NCBI RefSeq assembly: GCF_014905175.1 | Contig: NC_057788.1 | Location: forward strand, 744,001-808,000 | Origin: Aphidius gifuensis | Taxonomy: Eukaryota; Arthropoda; Insecta; Hymenoptera; Braconidae | Direction of reading: 5' to 3' | Length of the DNA stretch: 64,000 nt | Shown here: piece after piece, positions 36,261-47,827 of the stretch | Position numbering within the stretch: the first letter of the stretch is position 1 | Layout of the letters: each line of letters opens with the position of its first letter | The notes under the pieces: model-generated | What the model was told of the DNA's origin: nothing | Database searches by the model: none | What the model saw: only the letters and a program-made list of their open reading frames with translations | Position numbers and translations under genes: made by a program

Positions 36261-39200
36261 ATGAATAATATTCAAATTTTGTGGATAATAATTAAATTAT
36301 TATTGATATATCCGTCGTCATTTGTTTTTTCTGAGACAACTTATTGTTATACAACTATCACGGGAATCTATAAAAGTTGTGAGTCAGGTAACTGGACATT
36401 TTTTAGAGACAACGATTCAGCTATTAAAAAATATCCTAATACAATAAATATAACAAATAAAAAAGTTAACATCTTTCAAAATAAAGCACTAGAAAGTATA
36501 TCATCATCTTCATCTATCAAATCTTTACAACTCAATTTGGCTGAGGTAAAATTACATATTGACCCACTTGCTTTTTCAAATTTACCTTCATTGGAAAATT
36601 TGGAAATTAATTCAGCCTCTGTTTTGCTGGATACTGATATTTTTTATGGTTTAAATAATTTGAAATATCTGAAAATTCAAGTGGCCAATGAAACTAAATC
36701 ATATCTCAATGATTTGCTGGATAAACATTTAAATTTACATAAATTGGAATTTGTTAATCATCAAGATGTCGACATTTGCGATTTCACAAGACAAAATACT
36801 TCTCTCAATATATTTGAACTTCAATACACCGGTGGTTCCATGGCAGTAGTAACACGTCAATCATTTTATTGTTTGAAAAATCTTCAACAGCTTACAATAC
36901 GAGAAAGTAATTTAACTTTAATTTTCGCTGGCGCATTCAATGTATTAAAGAAATTAAAAAGAGTGTCCATAATATCAAATAATAAACTGACTCATATACC
37001 CTCAAGTGTATTCAATGTCCGAAACTTGGAAAATATTGATTTGAGTAATAATTGGATAAATAAAATTGATAATGGAGCATTTGTAATTGAAAATAGTAAA
37101 TTATCATTACTTAACTTGAGCTACAATTCATTGGAAATAATTGAAGAAGGCATTTTTAAAAATATAAAATGTAAAGTTATTGATCTTACACAAAGTCAAA
37201 TTGTTGCTATTGTTGATGGAGCATTTAATGACTCACAAATTGATATAATCTATTTATTTGACAATCGTTTGTTTACTATTAATAATTTAAAGTGGGGTTT
37301 TAATAATGCTACCATTGTTTATAGTCAATATAGTCATCTTGATATTGCATTGAATCAGTATCACAAATCAAATAAATCAATAAGTTCAATGATCGCAGCT
37401 GACAGCCTATGCTACTTCAGTAAGTTTTTTTATTTTCAACTTTGTATAACATCAAGCATGAAACTTATTACGGTAAAAAAACTTCTTGATAATTGGCAAC
37501 CTGACATACTTGAAATAACAGACGACAATATTTCGTCAATTGAAGAAAATGCATTTCAAAATTTGAGTATAAAATACTTGATGATAAATTCTGCTGCAAA
37601 AAATTTTACATTATTTCCTGCATCATTTAGTGGATTAGAAAAACTTGAAATTCTTGAACTCAAAACCGAGCCAATTCAAATTAAATCCTATATTTTTGAT
37701 TGTCTAACGTCATTGAAATTTCTTGTAATTTCAATAGATAAATTATCTGTAATTCCATTATGTCAATTATTCAATTACAACAAATTTTTTCAACATTTAT
37801 CACTTACTCGTCAAGATAGAGTTAATATTTGTGATGTAAAATTATGTACGTATAATAATTTTAATATATCAACGCTTTATTATGCAAATGGAAAATTTGA
37901 AAATTTACAAAAATTTTCTTTTACGTGTTTGAAACAACTTGATTATCTTGCTGTAACAAATAGCAGTTTGAAAACAATTGAACAAAATGCATTTGATGGT
38001 CTTGATAATATCAAACATATAATTCTCAGATCAAATAAAATAAAAGCAATTGATAATAGAGTATTTATCAATAAAAATTTGATAACTCTTGACTTGAGTT
38101 ATAATTTATTAACTCATATTAAAAATGATACATTTACCGGTGTTAAAACAAAAGCATTAGATATTTCAAATAATAAAATTATTCAAATTGATGATGCTGC
38201 ATTTAAAGATATGAATCTTGATTATTTATATTACAATAATAACACTGGTATTTTTAATAATACTCATTACTGGTATATTAATGATTCTCAAATTCAAAAT
38301 GAGTGTGTTATTTATGATATTTACAAAATTTGTAGAAAACACAATTCTTTATCATATGTTTCCATCCATTATTTCAACAAAATTTTTTTTTTGAATTTCT
38401 TTGAGTTTCTTTTGAGTAATAAACTTGAATTTATTGGAGATAAAATATCATCAATTAATAAATATGCATTTAAAAATTCAAGTATTAAATTATATTTGAA
38501 AACATTAATCATACATAAAACAATTAAAAGTGAATTTATTATTTATCCTGAATCATTTGATGGTTTAATAAGATTAGAAAATCTAGTATTAGACGTTGGA
38601 CCTATTCGTCTCGAAGAAAATTTATTTGATCGTTTAAGTTCACTAAATTATTTAAAAATTGAAATTAAATATACACCAAAATCAACTTCGAAATATATAA
38701 ATAATGTATTAAAAACTGTTCCAAGTATAAGAGTATTGGAAATTTTAAATAGTGATTCAATTAACATTTGTGATAATCCAATATTCAATGAGAATTCACT
38801 GCCACTTACTGGGCTATATTATACAGGTGGTTCAATAATAACATTACCAAAAAATTCATTAATTTGTTTATGGAATTTGGAAAAATTGTCGGTATCAGAA
38901 ACACAATTGACGACGATTGAAGCTGGTGTATTTGATTCAATGAACATTCTCAAATATATTCATTTGGCATTCAACAAATTAACTCGTATTTCCACTGGTA
39001 TTTTTGATAATCTAAATAATATCATTACCCTTGACCTGAATCATAATAAAATTATTGATATTGATGACAAATCATTGATGAAATCTAGGAACAATAATCT
39101 ACATCTTCTCAATTTAAGTTACAATGAAATTTCAATTATTAAAAAAGATATCTTCAAAGGTTTTAAATGCAGTCAATTGGATCTATCACACAACAACATT

Positions 39201-39443
39201 AGCCATATTGAAGATTATGCATTTAAATATACCAACATTCACGATATATTTTTATTTAATAATGCTATCATCGATGTAAAAATTAAAGCCTGGAAGATTC
39301 CATCATTTACTTTTGTTCATGTTAAAAAACTATCGTATTTCATATCATTTTGTTCAGGAAAACGAACAAGAGTTTGTGGTCATTCAGGGTTGTGTGAGTC
39401 CAAATGCATTGATTACAATTCCAGTCCACCAGGATTAGGATAA
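36261..39443 (+). CDS. secreted leucine-rich-repeat protein LRR3
   Basis: Intronless, 1060 codons. Signal peptide MNNIQILWIIIKLLLIY..., then the three LRR blocks starting CYTTITGIYKSC, CYFSKFFYFQLC and CVIYDIYKIC, with the common Cys-rich tail and PPGLG end. In block 3 it has SNKLEFIGDKISSINKYAF, which groups it with LRR5 and LRR6 rather than with its neighbour LRR4, while its 5' flank groups it with LRR1. The shortest copy; length differences fall in the loop between block 1 and block 2. No frame break. Secreted product expected; function as discussed for LRR1. Confidence 0.85.
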   Translation: MNNIQILWIIIKLLLIYPSSFVFSETTYCYTTITGIYKSCESGNWTFFRDNDSAIKKYPNTINITNKKVNIFQNKALESISSSSSIKSLQLNLAEVKLHIDPLAFSNLPSLENLEINSASVLLDTDIFYGLNNLKYLKIQVANETKSYLNDLLDKHLNLHKLEFVNHQDVDICDFTRQNTSLNIFELQYTGGSMAVVTRQSFYCLKNLQQLTIRESNLTLIFAGAFNVLKKLKRVSIISNNKLTHIPSSVFNVRNLENIDLSNNWINKIDNGAFVIENSKLSLLNLSYNSLEIIEEGIFKNIKCKVIDLTQSQIVAIVDGAFNDSQIDIIYLFDNRLFTINNLKWGFNNATIVYSQYSHLDIALNQYHKSNKSISSMIAADSLCYFSKFFYFQLCITSSMKLITVKKLLDNWQPDILEITDDNISSIEENAFQNLSIKYLMINSAAKNFTLFPASFSGLEKLEILELKTEPIQIKSYIFDCLTSLKFLVISIDKLSVIPLCQLFNYNKFFQHLSLTRQDRVNICDVKLCTYNNFNISTLYYANGKFENLQKFSFTCLKQLDYLAVTNSSLKTIEQNAFDGLDNIKHIILRSNKIKAIDNRVFINKNLITLDLSYNLLTHIKNDTFTGVKTKALDISNNKIIQIDDAAFKDMNLDYLYYNNNTGIFNNTHYWYINDSQIQNECVIYDIYKICRKHNSLSYVSIHYFNKIFFLNFFEFLLSNKLEFIGDKISSINKYAFKNSSIKLYLKTLIIHKTIKSEFIIYPESFDGLIRLENLVLDVGPIRLEENLFDRLSSLNYLKIEIKYTPKSTSKYINNVLKTVPSIRVLEILNSDSINICDNPIFNENSLPLTGLYYTGGSIITLPKNSLICLWNLEKLSVSETQLTTIEAGVFDSMNILKYIHLAFNKLTRISTGIFDNLNNIITLDLNHNKIIDIDDKSLMKSRNNNLHLLNLSYNEISIIKKDIFKGFKCSQLDLSHNNISHIEDYAFKYTNIHDIFLFNNAIIDVKIKAWKIPSFTFVHVKKLSYFISFCSGKRTRVCGHSGLCESKCIDYNSSPPGLG

Positions 39444-41649
39444 AAAAAATAATCAAAACAGGATACATACTCATTTCTAGTTAAATTATAATCCAAGTAT
39501 ATTTTATAATCTATATATATCATTAGATACACATAGATATTTATTATATTATATCAACGTGAAAAATAATTAAAATACTTGTAAAATTGTAATTACATTT
39601 ATCCTTTATCTTGTATTAATTTATTATGTTGTGCAATAAAAAAAAAACGATCATGTTTAATTAAAAAAAAAAAAAAAAATTATTCAAACAAATATAATAT
39701 ATACATTATACATATACATGTATAAATTATTATATTTTTTCTATTTACTTAAAAATTAAGTATGAATAAAATTATTTTACTTCAATTACATAATTTTTTT
39801 TTCAACATTTAATATTACTTCAATAACAAATAAACAAAAATTATGAAAAAAAAAATTTAAATCGCTAAATTTGTTAACAATTTACTGCTCATTACAACTG
39901 ATAATAAATTATGTCTATGAAAAATATAAAAAAAAATTTTTTCATATAAATTTAGCTCAATTTTGTTTTTTTTTCGCTGTTATTTTTTTTTTTGAATGAT
40001 CAAAAATTGTAAAAATAAATCCTTTTCATTTTTCCCGAAAAACTTTTTTTTTTTTGTCTATTTATTTTGTAAGTTTGTTGACGATATTCACATTGTAATC
40101 TGTATATATACTTACGTAAAATTGAAAAACAAAACCTTTGTCATTAATGTTCTCGAAAACTACTCAACCGATTAGCTTGATTTTTTTTAAAAGAGTACAT
40201 CCTGCAGATGGTTTCTGGTGACATGAAATTTTTCTAAATCAATAACTCAGAGTTAGAAAAAAAGAGAAAATTTACGTGCAAAATAATTTACAATTTTCAT
40301 TTTAACGTAATAAAAATAATTAATAATAATATTTATAGGAAAACTATTTTATCCATCACTGTAAATTAGTAGATAAATTAATATGAATCGGATTTGATCG
40401 CCGTTAAAAGCATAACATAATTTTTAAATGTTAGTGTTTAATTCCATTTGTTGCTAACTTGAATTTATGTTTACTAATGTCTACTGATATACTAAATGAT
40501 GATAAAAATAGCAATGCAAAATTATTTTATATACCGAAGCCAGTGAAGCAGCTAGTATTCTATGATTCTCTATACTTTCCTCTACATATATTACAATAAA
40601 TTTTCGCATTGACATATGTACACTAGAATTCAAGATATTTTTTTGTTATATAAATCCATGTCAAAAATTAAAGCCTGGAAGATTTATTGATTCACTATAT
40701 TATTCATTTGAGACAAACCAGTACATGCAGCAAGAACAGGAGAAATCATACATTGTGATCAATGATCATTGTCAATTTAGAATGTGTTATTCTATGATTT
40801 TACAATCTCGGGATTAATTTGCTATTTTTTTTTTTACTTTTTATTTTTTCTCTACTTTCATGACGAGCGAGTAGATAAAGAAAAAAATTGTTATTGTCTC
40901 TGCATTTTTAATTTAAAAATCATTTAGATGAGGAAAAAAATATAGAATGACAAAAAAAAAAAAAACCTAAAACGACTTGACGAGATAATTAAAATTTGAT
41001 TTATATCAAAAATAAATAATGAGTTGAAAAATAAAATTTTATTTGCTTGAACTTTTTTTTTTTTTTAACTTGATAATATTTATTTCGACAAATAGAGTCT
41101 TATATTTAAATATAATTATTATGTTTAAGTTTCACAAAATATATGACTCATGAGTAACAAATTATGAAAAAAAAATATCTGATTTATTATTGATTTTGCT
41201 ATTTTATTTTTTTGTTTTACTATACTTATATTTTAACAAGTAATAATTAATTTTAGTTTTTTAAAATCTTATCACATTGTTCATTTATATTTGTAAATGT
41301 TATATTATAACAGAAAAGTAAATAAGTGAAAAAAAAATTTAAGATTTTAAAGTTTGTCCAAGATTTTTAATTTATGATATAAACTAATTGAAAAATTGAA
41401 TGAGTTTTTTTACTTAAAGAAAAAAAAAATGACGAACAAGTACTAAATAAATAAAACATAAAAATTTATGACTCAAATGAATATTTATATTATGATAAAA
41501 AAATATGATATGAATAAATGTATTACATTTGGATGGTGAATAGAGATATAAGAAGGAGTAAATAAGGTGATAATAATTTAATTGTCTAATGTTACTTTGA
41601 CATCAGTGTCTACTTCAAAATAAGTGCTTCATTAAAAGATACGTCTACA
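39444..41649. other. intergenic LRR3-LRR4 with LRR remnant
   Basis: 2.2 kb spacer. It contains a transposon-like patch at 40150-40260, a small decayed LRR fragment (40618-40690) and a stretch from 40735 to 41090 that repeats the LRR1-LRR2 spacer. Immediately before LRR4, CTTTGACATCAGTG (41600) matches core promoter sequence of LRR2, LRR5 and LRR6. Confidence 0.5.
40618..40690 (+). pseudogene. LRR C-terminal fragment
   Basis: AAAATTAAAGCCTGGAAGAT (from 40663) is identical to the codons for KIKAWK in LRR3 (from 39280), and the preceding 40 bp align with the CACGATATATTTTTATTTAA stretch of the intact genes with gaps. Sequence on both sides is unrelated to LRR coding DNA. It is the last trace of a further LRR copy between LRR3 and LRR4. 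Confidence 0.55.
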
Positions 41650-44600
41650 ATGAATAACATTCGAATTTTGTGGATAATAATTAAATTATTATTGATATAT
41701 TCACCGTCGTTTATTTTTTCGAAAACAACCTATTGTCATAGAACTATTGCGGAAACCTTCAAAAGTTGTGAGTCAGGTATTTGGACATTTTTTGGAGAAA
41801 ATGATTCGATTATTAAAAGATATTCTGATAAAATTGAAATAACGAATAAAAAAGTTAATATCTTTCAAAATGAAGCAATAGAAAGAATATCATCATCTTC
41901 ATCAATTAAATCTTTACAACTTAATTTGGCTGATATTGAAGTGCATATTGAACCACGTGCATTTTCAAATTTGACAGCATTGGAAAATTTGGAAATTAAT
42001 TCAGCCTCTGTTTTGCTGGACACTGATATTTTTTATGGTTTGAATAATTTAAAATATCTTAAAATTCAACCGGCCAATAAAACAAAATCATATCTCAATG
42101 ATTTGCTGGACACTCATCCAAATTTACATAAATTGGAATTTGTTAATAATCAAGATGTCGACATTTGTGATTTCACTCGACAAAATACTTCTCTCAATAT
42201 ATTTGATATTCAATATACTGGTGGTTCCATGCCAGTAGTAACACGTCAATCATTTTATTGTTTAAAAAATCTTCAACAGCTCACAATACGGGAAAGCAAT
42301 TTAACTTTGATTTCATCTGGTTCATTCAATGTATTAAAGAAATTAAAAAAAGTGTCTTTCATATCAAATAATAAATTGACTCATATACCCTCAAATGTAT
42401 TTAATACTGTTCGAAGTCTAGAAGTGATTGACTTGAGTAATAATTCAATAAATAAAATTGATAATGGAGCATTTGTAATTGAAAATAGTAAATTATCATT
42501 GCTTAACTTGAGTTACAATTCATTGGAAATTATTACAGAAGGAATTTTTCAAGATATAAAATGCAATGTTATTGATCTTACACAAAATGAAATTGTGGCT
42601 ATTGTTGATGGAGCATTTAATTCTGCCAAAGTTATGAAAATTTGTCTTTTTGATAATTATATATCTACGATTGATATTTTAAATTGGGGTATAAATGATG
42701 ATGTTATTGTTTATATTCAATATATAAATACTGATATTGCAACGAACCATGATGACGAATTAGTAAGTTCAATTGATCATCATAATGACGACATACTATG
42801 TTACTTCAGTCAATATTATTATTTTAAAATTTGTAAAACATCAATCATGCAACTTAAATTAGTCAAACATCTCTTTGATAATTGGCAACCTGAAACACTT
42901 GAAATAACAGACAACAAAATTTCATCAATTGAAAAAAATGCCTTTCAACAGTTGAGTATAAAAACTTTGATAATAAATTGTTTTGCAAATCCGTTTACTT
43001 TATACCCTGCATCATTTGCTGGATTAAAAAAACTTGAATTTCTTATACTCAATACTCAACCAATTGAAATGAAAACATATATTTTTGGATATTTAGTATC
43101 ATTAAAATTTCTGGAAATTTCAGTTGATGAATCTTCCAATATTACTTACAGCCAATTGTTTAAAAATCTCATGTTTTTTGATAATTTATCACTTACTCGT
43201 CAAAATAGAGTTGATATTTGTCATGAGAGATTATGTGCAAATACTAATTTCAATATAACGAGTCTTTATTATAAATATGGAAAATTTACAAATTTACAAC
43301 AACTTGCTTTTTCGTGTTTAAAACAACTTGAATATCTTGCTGTAACTAATGGCATGCTTGAAACAATTGAATCTTCTGCATTTTACGGTCTTGATAATAT
43401 CGAATATTTGAGCCTGTCATCAAATCAAATAAAATCCATTGATGAAAATGTATTTATGAATCTAAATTTAACATTGCTTGACTTGAGTTACAATTTATTA
43501 ACTCATATTGAAAAAGACACATTTGCCAGTGTTAAAACAAAATCATTAGATATTTCGAATAATAAAATTATTAAAATCGATAATTGTGCATTTGGTTATA
43601 TGAAACTTGATCATATATATTACCATAATAATATTGGTCTCATTAATGACACTGGCAAGTGGTATATCGATGATTCACGAATTGAAGTCGATTGTTCTAC
43701 TAAAAATGGATACAGAATTTGTAAACAAGGTAAAACTTTAACATCTGTTGACATACCTGATACACATGTATATTCTACATCATTTCCGTCATCTGCTGTC
43801 AAATGGCTAAAGCCAAATGATATGCTCGAAATATCTGATGATGGAATAACGGCAATTGGTAAATATGTATTCAAACATTCACCCCTTACAAAATATTTGA
43901 AAACATTGGATCTGAATAATAATATAAAGCGTGAATTTATTATTTATCCTGAATCATTTGATGGTTTGCCAAATTTGAAAAATTTGATGTTAGATGTTGG
44001 ACCAATTGAACTCAAAGAAAATTTATTTGATCGTTTAACATCACTAAATCATTTAAAAATTGAAATTAAAAAAAATCCAAAATTACCTTCGGAATATATT
44101 AACAATGTCTTGAATACTGTTCCAAGTATAAGAGTATTGGAAATTTTAAATAGCGATTCGGTAAATATTTGTGATAATCCGGAATCCTTTATAAATATAC
44201 TACCAATAACAGGACTTTATTATACAGGTGGTTTGATTAGTACATTACCACTAAATTCATTGCAATGTCTACGAAATCTCGAAAAATTGTCAATATCACA
44301 AACACAATTGACGACAATCGAAGCTGGTGTATTTGATTCAATGAACATTCTCAAATATATTCATTTGGCATTCAACAAATTAACTCGTATTTCTACTGGT
44401 ATTTTTGATAATCTAAAAAATATCATTACCCTTGACCTGAATCATAATAAAATTATTGAAATTGATGACAAATCATATATGAAATCCAGGAACAATAATC
44501 TACATCTTCTCAATTTAAGTTACAATGAAATTTCAATTATTAAAAAAGATACTTTTGAAAGTTTTAAATGCAGTCAGTTGGATCTATCACACAATAAAAT

Positions 44601-44844
44601 TAGCCAAATTGAAGATGATGCATTTAAATATACCAACATTCACGATATATTTTTATTTAATAATTTTATCATGTATGTAAAAATGAAAGCCTGGAAGATT
44701 TCGTTATTTACTTTTGTTCATGTTCAAAAACCATCGTATTTCATAACATTCTGTTCAGGAAAACGAACAAGAATTTGTAATCATTTTGGATCGTGTGAGT
44801 CCAGATGCATTGATTACATTTTCAGTCCACCAGGATTAGGTTAA
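41650..44844 (+). CDS. secreted leucine-rich-repeat protein LRR4
   Basis: Intronless, 1064 codons. Signal peptide MNNIRILWIIIKLLLIY..., three LRR blocks starting CHRTIAETFKSC, CYFSQYYYFKIC and CSTKNGYRIC, tail CSGKRTRICNHFGSCESRC, end PPGLG. The block 1-2 junction is that of LRR2; the block 3 start (HVYSTSF) is that of LRR1; the segment with NSDSVNICDNPESFINIL is shared almost base for base with LRR6. It is thus a mosaic of several family members. No frame break. Last gene of the plus-strand arm. Confidence 0.85.
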   Translation: MNNIRILWIIIKLLLIYSPSFIFSKTTYCHRTIAETFKSCESGIWTFFGENDSIIKRYSDKIEITNKKVNIFQNEAIERISSSSSIKSLQLNLADIEVHIEPRAFSNLTALENLEINSASVLLDTDIFYGLNNLKYLKIQPANKTKSYLNDLLDTHPNLHKLEFVNNQDVDICDFTRQNTSLNIFDIQYTGGSMPVVTRQSFYCLKNLQQLTIRESNLTLISSGSFNVLKKLKKVSFISNNKLTHIPSNVFNTVRSLEVIDLSNNSINKIDNGAFVIENSKLSLLNLSYNSLEIITEGIFQDIKCNVIDLTQNEIVAIVDGAFNSAKVMKICLFDNYISTIDILNWGINDDVIVYIQYINTDIATNHDDELVSSIDHHNDDILCYFSQYYYFKICKTSIMQLKLVKHLFDNWQPETLEITDNKISSIEKNAFQQLSIKTLIINCFANPFTLYPASFAGLKKLEFLILNTQPIEMKTYIFGYLVSLKFLEISVDESSNITYSQLFKNLMFFDNLSLTRQNRVDICHERLCANTNFNITSLYYKYGKFTNLQQLAFSCLKQLEYLAVTNGMLETIESSAFYGLDNIEYLSLSSNQIKSIDENVFMNLNLTLLDLSYNLLTHIEKDTFASVKTKSLDISNNKIIKIDNCAFGYMKLDHIYYHNNIGLINDTGKWYIDDSRIEVDCSTKNGYRICKQGKTLTSVDIPDTHVYSTSFPSSAVKWLKPNDMLEISDDGITAIGKYVFKHSPLTKYLKTLDLNNNIKREFIIYPESFDGLPNLKNLMLDVGPIELKENLFDRLTSLNHLKIEIKKNPKLPSEYINNVLNTVPSIRVLEILNSDSVNICDNPESFINILPITGLYYTGGLISTLPLNSLQCLRNLEKLSISQTQLTTIEAGVFDSMNILKYIHLAFNKLTRISTGIFDNLKNIITLDLNHNKIIEIDDKSYMKSRNNNLHLLNLSYNEISIIKKDTFESFKCSQLDLSHNKISQIEDDAFKYTNIHDIFLFNNFIMYVKMKAWKISLFTFVHVQKPSYFITFCSGKRTRICNHFGSCESRCIDYIFSPPGLG

Positions 44845-45621
44845 AACAAAATTTAAAAAATTAAAAAAAAAAAATTTTTGTTTTTACTATTCAATATCAA
44901 CATTATTTTAATTTGAAAAAAAAAAAACCTCGAAAGATTATTTTATTCACTGATGTTCATTAACAATATAAATACAATAATCTTAAATATTTATAATATT
45001 TTTTTCTGTTTACGTTTTGGGAAAACCAATTCAAAAAATGTTTAATTATAATTTGATTTTGTAATAATAAGTTTATTTAAACTTACTGAATTTTTGAAAT
45101 ACTCTATTGTCTCTTGATTAATTGATTATACTGTCAATTATTTTTACTTTTCTCAACAATAAATTTAGATATTAGCATTATTGTTTTTCTTTTAAAAAAT
45201 TTAATTTACTCATTCATAAAATCTCAACAAGTATATAAATAATTTTTAAAATAATTTTATCAAGCAATTATCTCAATTTAATTTTAATTAATTTTATTCA
45301 TTGTCGACATCATGTCACATTAATTAATTATAACAATAGTAAAAAATTATATGTAATATAAAAATCAAAAACGTTGAATAAAAAAAAAAAAAAATTAAAA
45401 ACATACTCAATTAATAAAAAAATCATTTACCTTACCGACACACATGTTGCCTCTTTTTTTTTTTTTCTTCAAATAAAGCTGATATTTCACTATCATATCA
45501 ACAAATATAAATATATATATATTTTGTTTTTGATAAATCATCATATAATTCGAGAAGCCCCATATTACGCAACAAGCTAGAAAGAAAAAAATCAATTTCA
45601 ATCGATATTCCACCAAACAAA
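44845..45621. other. intergenic, LRR4 to SDR
   Basis: 0.8 kb AT-rich spacer separating the plus-strand LRR arm from the conserved gene island. A stretch near 44987-45040 weakly resembles the last exon of the MPAB genes (TACGTTTTGG followed by an AAAA-rich match). No gene seen. Confidence 0.4.
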
Positions 45622-46530
45622 ATGGCATTTTTGGGCAAAGTTGTTTTAATAACCGGAGCAAGTTCTGGAATTGGTGCTGCAACAGCAATTCATTTATCAC
45701 AACTTGGTGCATCATTATCGTTGACTGGTCGTAATCGCGATAATCTTGAAAAAATTGCAGAACAATGTAAAGAACGTAAGCCATTTTTGATAACCGGAGA
45801 ATTAACAAATGAAGATGATACAAAAAAAATACTTGAAAAGACAATAGAACACTATGGAAAATTGGATGTTTTAATAAACAATGCTGGTACCATTGAAAGA
45901 GGTAGTATTGAAAATACAAGTCTCGATCAATATGACAGGTAATTACTATTAATTTGTTCTACTTGTAAATTCAAGATGATAGCAAAAATTCCAAATAACA
46001 AAAAACATTTTTAGAGTCTTCAATTTAAATGTGAGATCAATGTACCATTTGACAATGTTGGCTGTTCCTCATCTTGTTAAAACTCAAGGTAACATTGTCA
46101 ATGTTTCAAGTGTCAATGGAATTCGTTCATTTCCTGGTGTATTGGCATATTGCATGAGTAAATCAGCTGTTGATCAATTTACACGTTGTACTGCAATCGA
46201 ACTAGCATCAAAACAAGTTAGTAAATAATTAATAATAATTTATAATCAACTATATCAATATTTAAAATAATTAATTATCAATTTAAGGTACGTGTTAATG
46301 CAGTTAATCCAGGTGTTGTTGTGACAAATTTACATGAAAGAAGTGGAATGTCACCAGAAGAATTAAAAAACTTTTTTGAAAGAAGTAAAACAACTCATGC
46401 ACTTGGTAGACCAGGTGAACCAGAAGAAGTTGCTAAAACAATTGCATTTTTAGCAAGTAGTGAATCCAGTTTTATCACTGGTGCAACATTACCAGTTGAT
46501 GGTGGGCGTCATGCTCTGTGTCCTCGTTAA
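45622..46530 (+). CDS. classical short-chain dehydrogenase/reductase (SDR)
   Basis: Three exons (45622-45938, 46015-46216, 46288-46530) give 762 nt, 253 aa, the standard length of a classical SDR. Seen: the NAD(P) motif TGASSGIG at residues 11-18, NNAG near 87-90, catalytic Ser in NVSSVNG near 137, and YCMSK (Tyr about 150, Lys about 154), then NPGVV and a C-terminal FITGATLPVDGG. All active-site residues are present. It resembles FabG/glucose-dehydrogenase-like SDRs common in insects; the substrate is not predictable. GRNRD after the second strand suggests NADP preference. It converges with PDCD2, the stops being only 79 bp apart. Confidence 0.9.
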
Positions 46531-46609
46531 TTTAACAAATATTTTTCATACATTTATTTTATACATTTTTATAAATAAATAAACAATGATTATTTTTGAA
46601 TGGTGTTAT

Positions 46610-47827
46610 TTATTGTTGGTCATTTTTAGTATCAATAATATCTTGTTTCCATAAATATTCTTTAGCATAACCAGACTTTGGAACACATGATTTTTCACAT
46701 GTAAAAATAGCAAGTATACCCCAATCTAAACTATTTAATTCATGATTTAATTCCAGATCATTTAATAATTGTGGCATTATTTGAAATTCAAATTGTCTTG
46801 AGCCACCACATTCTTCACAATTTGGAATGTTATTTATTTTATTTTTTGATGATATGTAGAGTGGTTTACCTCCACGATTATATCTACAAACAAACAAAAA
46901 ACAATAGAAATAAATATGTTATATCAGAAAAAGAAATAAATTATTTGATAAATACCTTAAAACTTGATCTGGTTGTTTATTTATTTTAGCACGAAAATCA
47001 ATAAAATTTTCATCTTCTTCATTTGTTGATATTTTTAATAAATCAGCATCAACATCTTGATCATTTTGTAAACTACCAGCATTACCAGATTCCAACATTG
47101 AATTAAATATTTCAATTTCTTTATTTTCTTTTTCAAGTTCACTCTTTACATCACCATCATCATCATCAGATATTTTTTCAGATTCAATAACCAGCTCATA
47201 TTCTGGAAATAATAGTGAGCTTTTATTATCAATAATATCTGTATTTGTATCATTGCAGCTTTGTTTATGTCCATTTTTCCAATCATGTATTTGATGTGAT
47301 CTTGAGCAGTAATTAATTTTTTTACATTTCGAACATTTACTTGGTGCTGCAAGTCCACAAACATGACATATTTTCATCCATTTATCAGCAGCTAAAATTA
47401 ATATCAATTATAATTAATTAATTAAAATAAAATTGTTTAAAAAAAATGTAGACTTACTTATGTCTGGCTGCCAATCTTGTCTCTCTACAGGTGGATCAGA
47501 AGAATAAAATTCATTTTCTCTTGGTAATTGTGATCTTAATACAACAAAGTTATCACTATTATTATCCTGACAACAATTATTATTTTTACAAACAAATATA
47601 AATATTACTCTATGAAATCCACTATCATCATTTTCATATGGAGCATAAATTTGACATAAAAAAATACATGGATCATTACATTTTTTACATTTAACAATAT
47701 CACAACCAGGTATATTTTTTAAATCAAGCCATGATGGTTTTCCTCCAACTTTACTTGAAAAAAAACGTGAATCAAGTCGCCAAGATTCACACTCTTCAAT
47801 AAAACCAAGATCAACAATGTGCTCCAT
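46610..47827 (-). CDS. PDCD2: programmed cell death protein 2 (PDCD2 / Zfrp8), MYND zinc finger
   Basis: Three minus-strand exons (47458-47827, 46956-47391, 46610-46883) give 1080 nt, 359 aa, the usual family length. Seen: the N-terminal PDCD2 domain with DSRFFSSKVGGKPSWLD and a CxxC pair; a complete MYND zinc finger CHVCGLAAPSKCSKC...YC...C between about 132 and 170; an acidic linker; and the C-terminal PDCD2 domain with QVLRYNRGGKPLY and CEECGG. Established: PDCD2/Zfrp8 is a conserved chaperone-like factor for 40S ribosomal protein uS5 and is needed for stem cell maintenance in Drosophila. The promoter is shared with SNX27. Confidence 0.93.

Noticed and set aside
45407..45919. 170-codon frame on the minus strand
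   Set aside because: It is antisense to SDR exon 1 and rich in Tyr, Leu and Ile; the plus-strand frame has a complete SDR fold.
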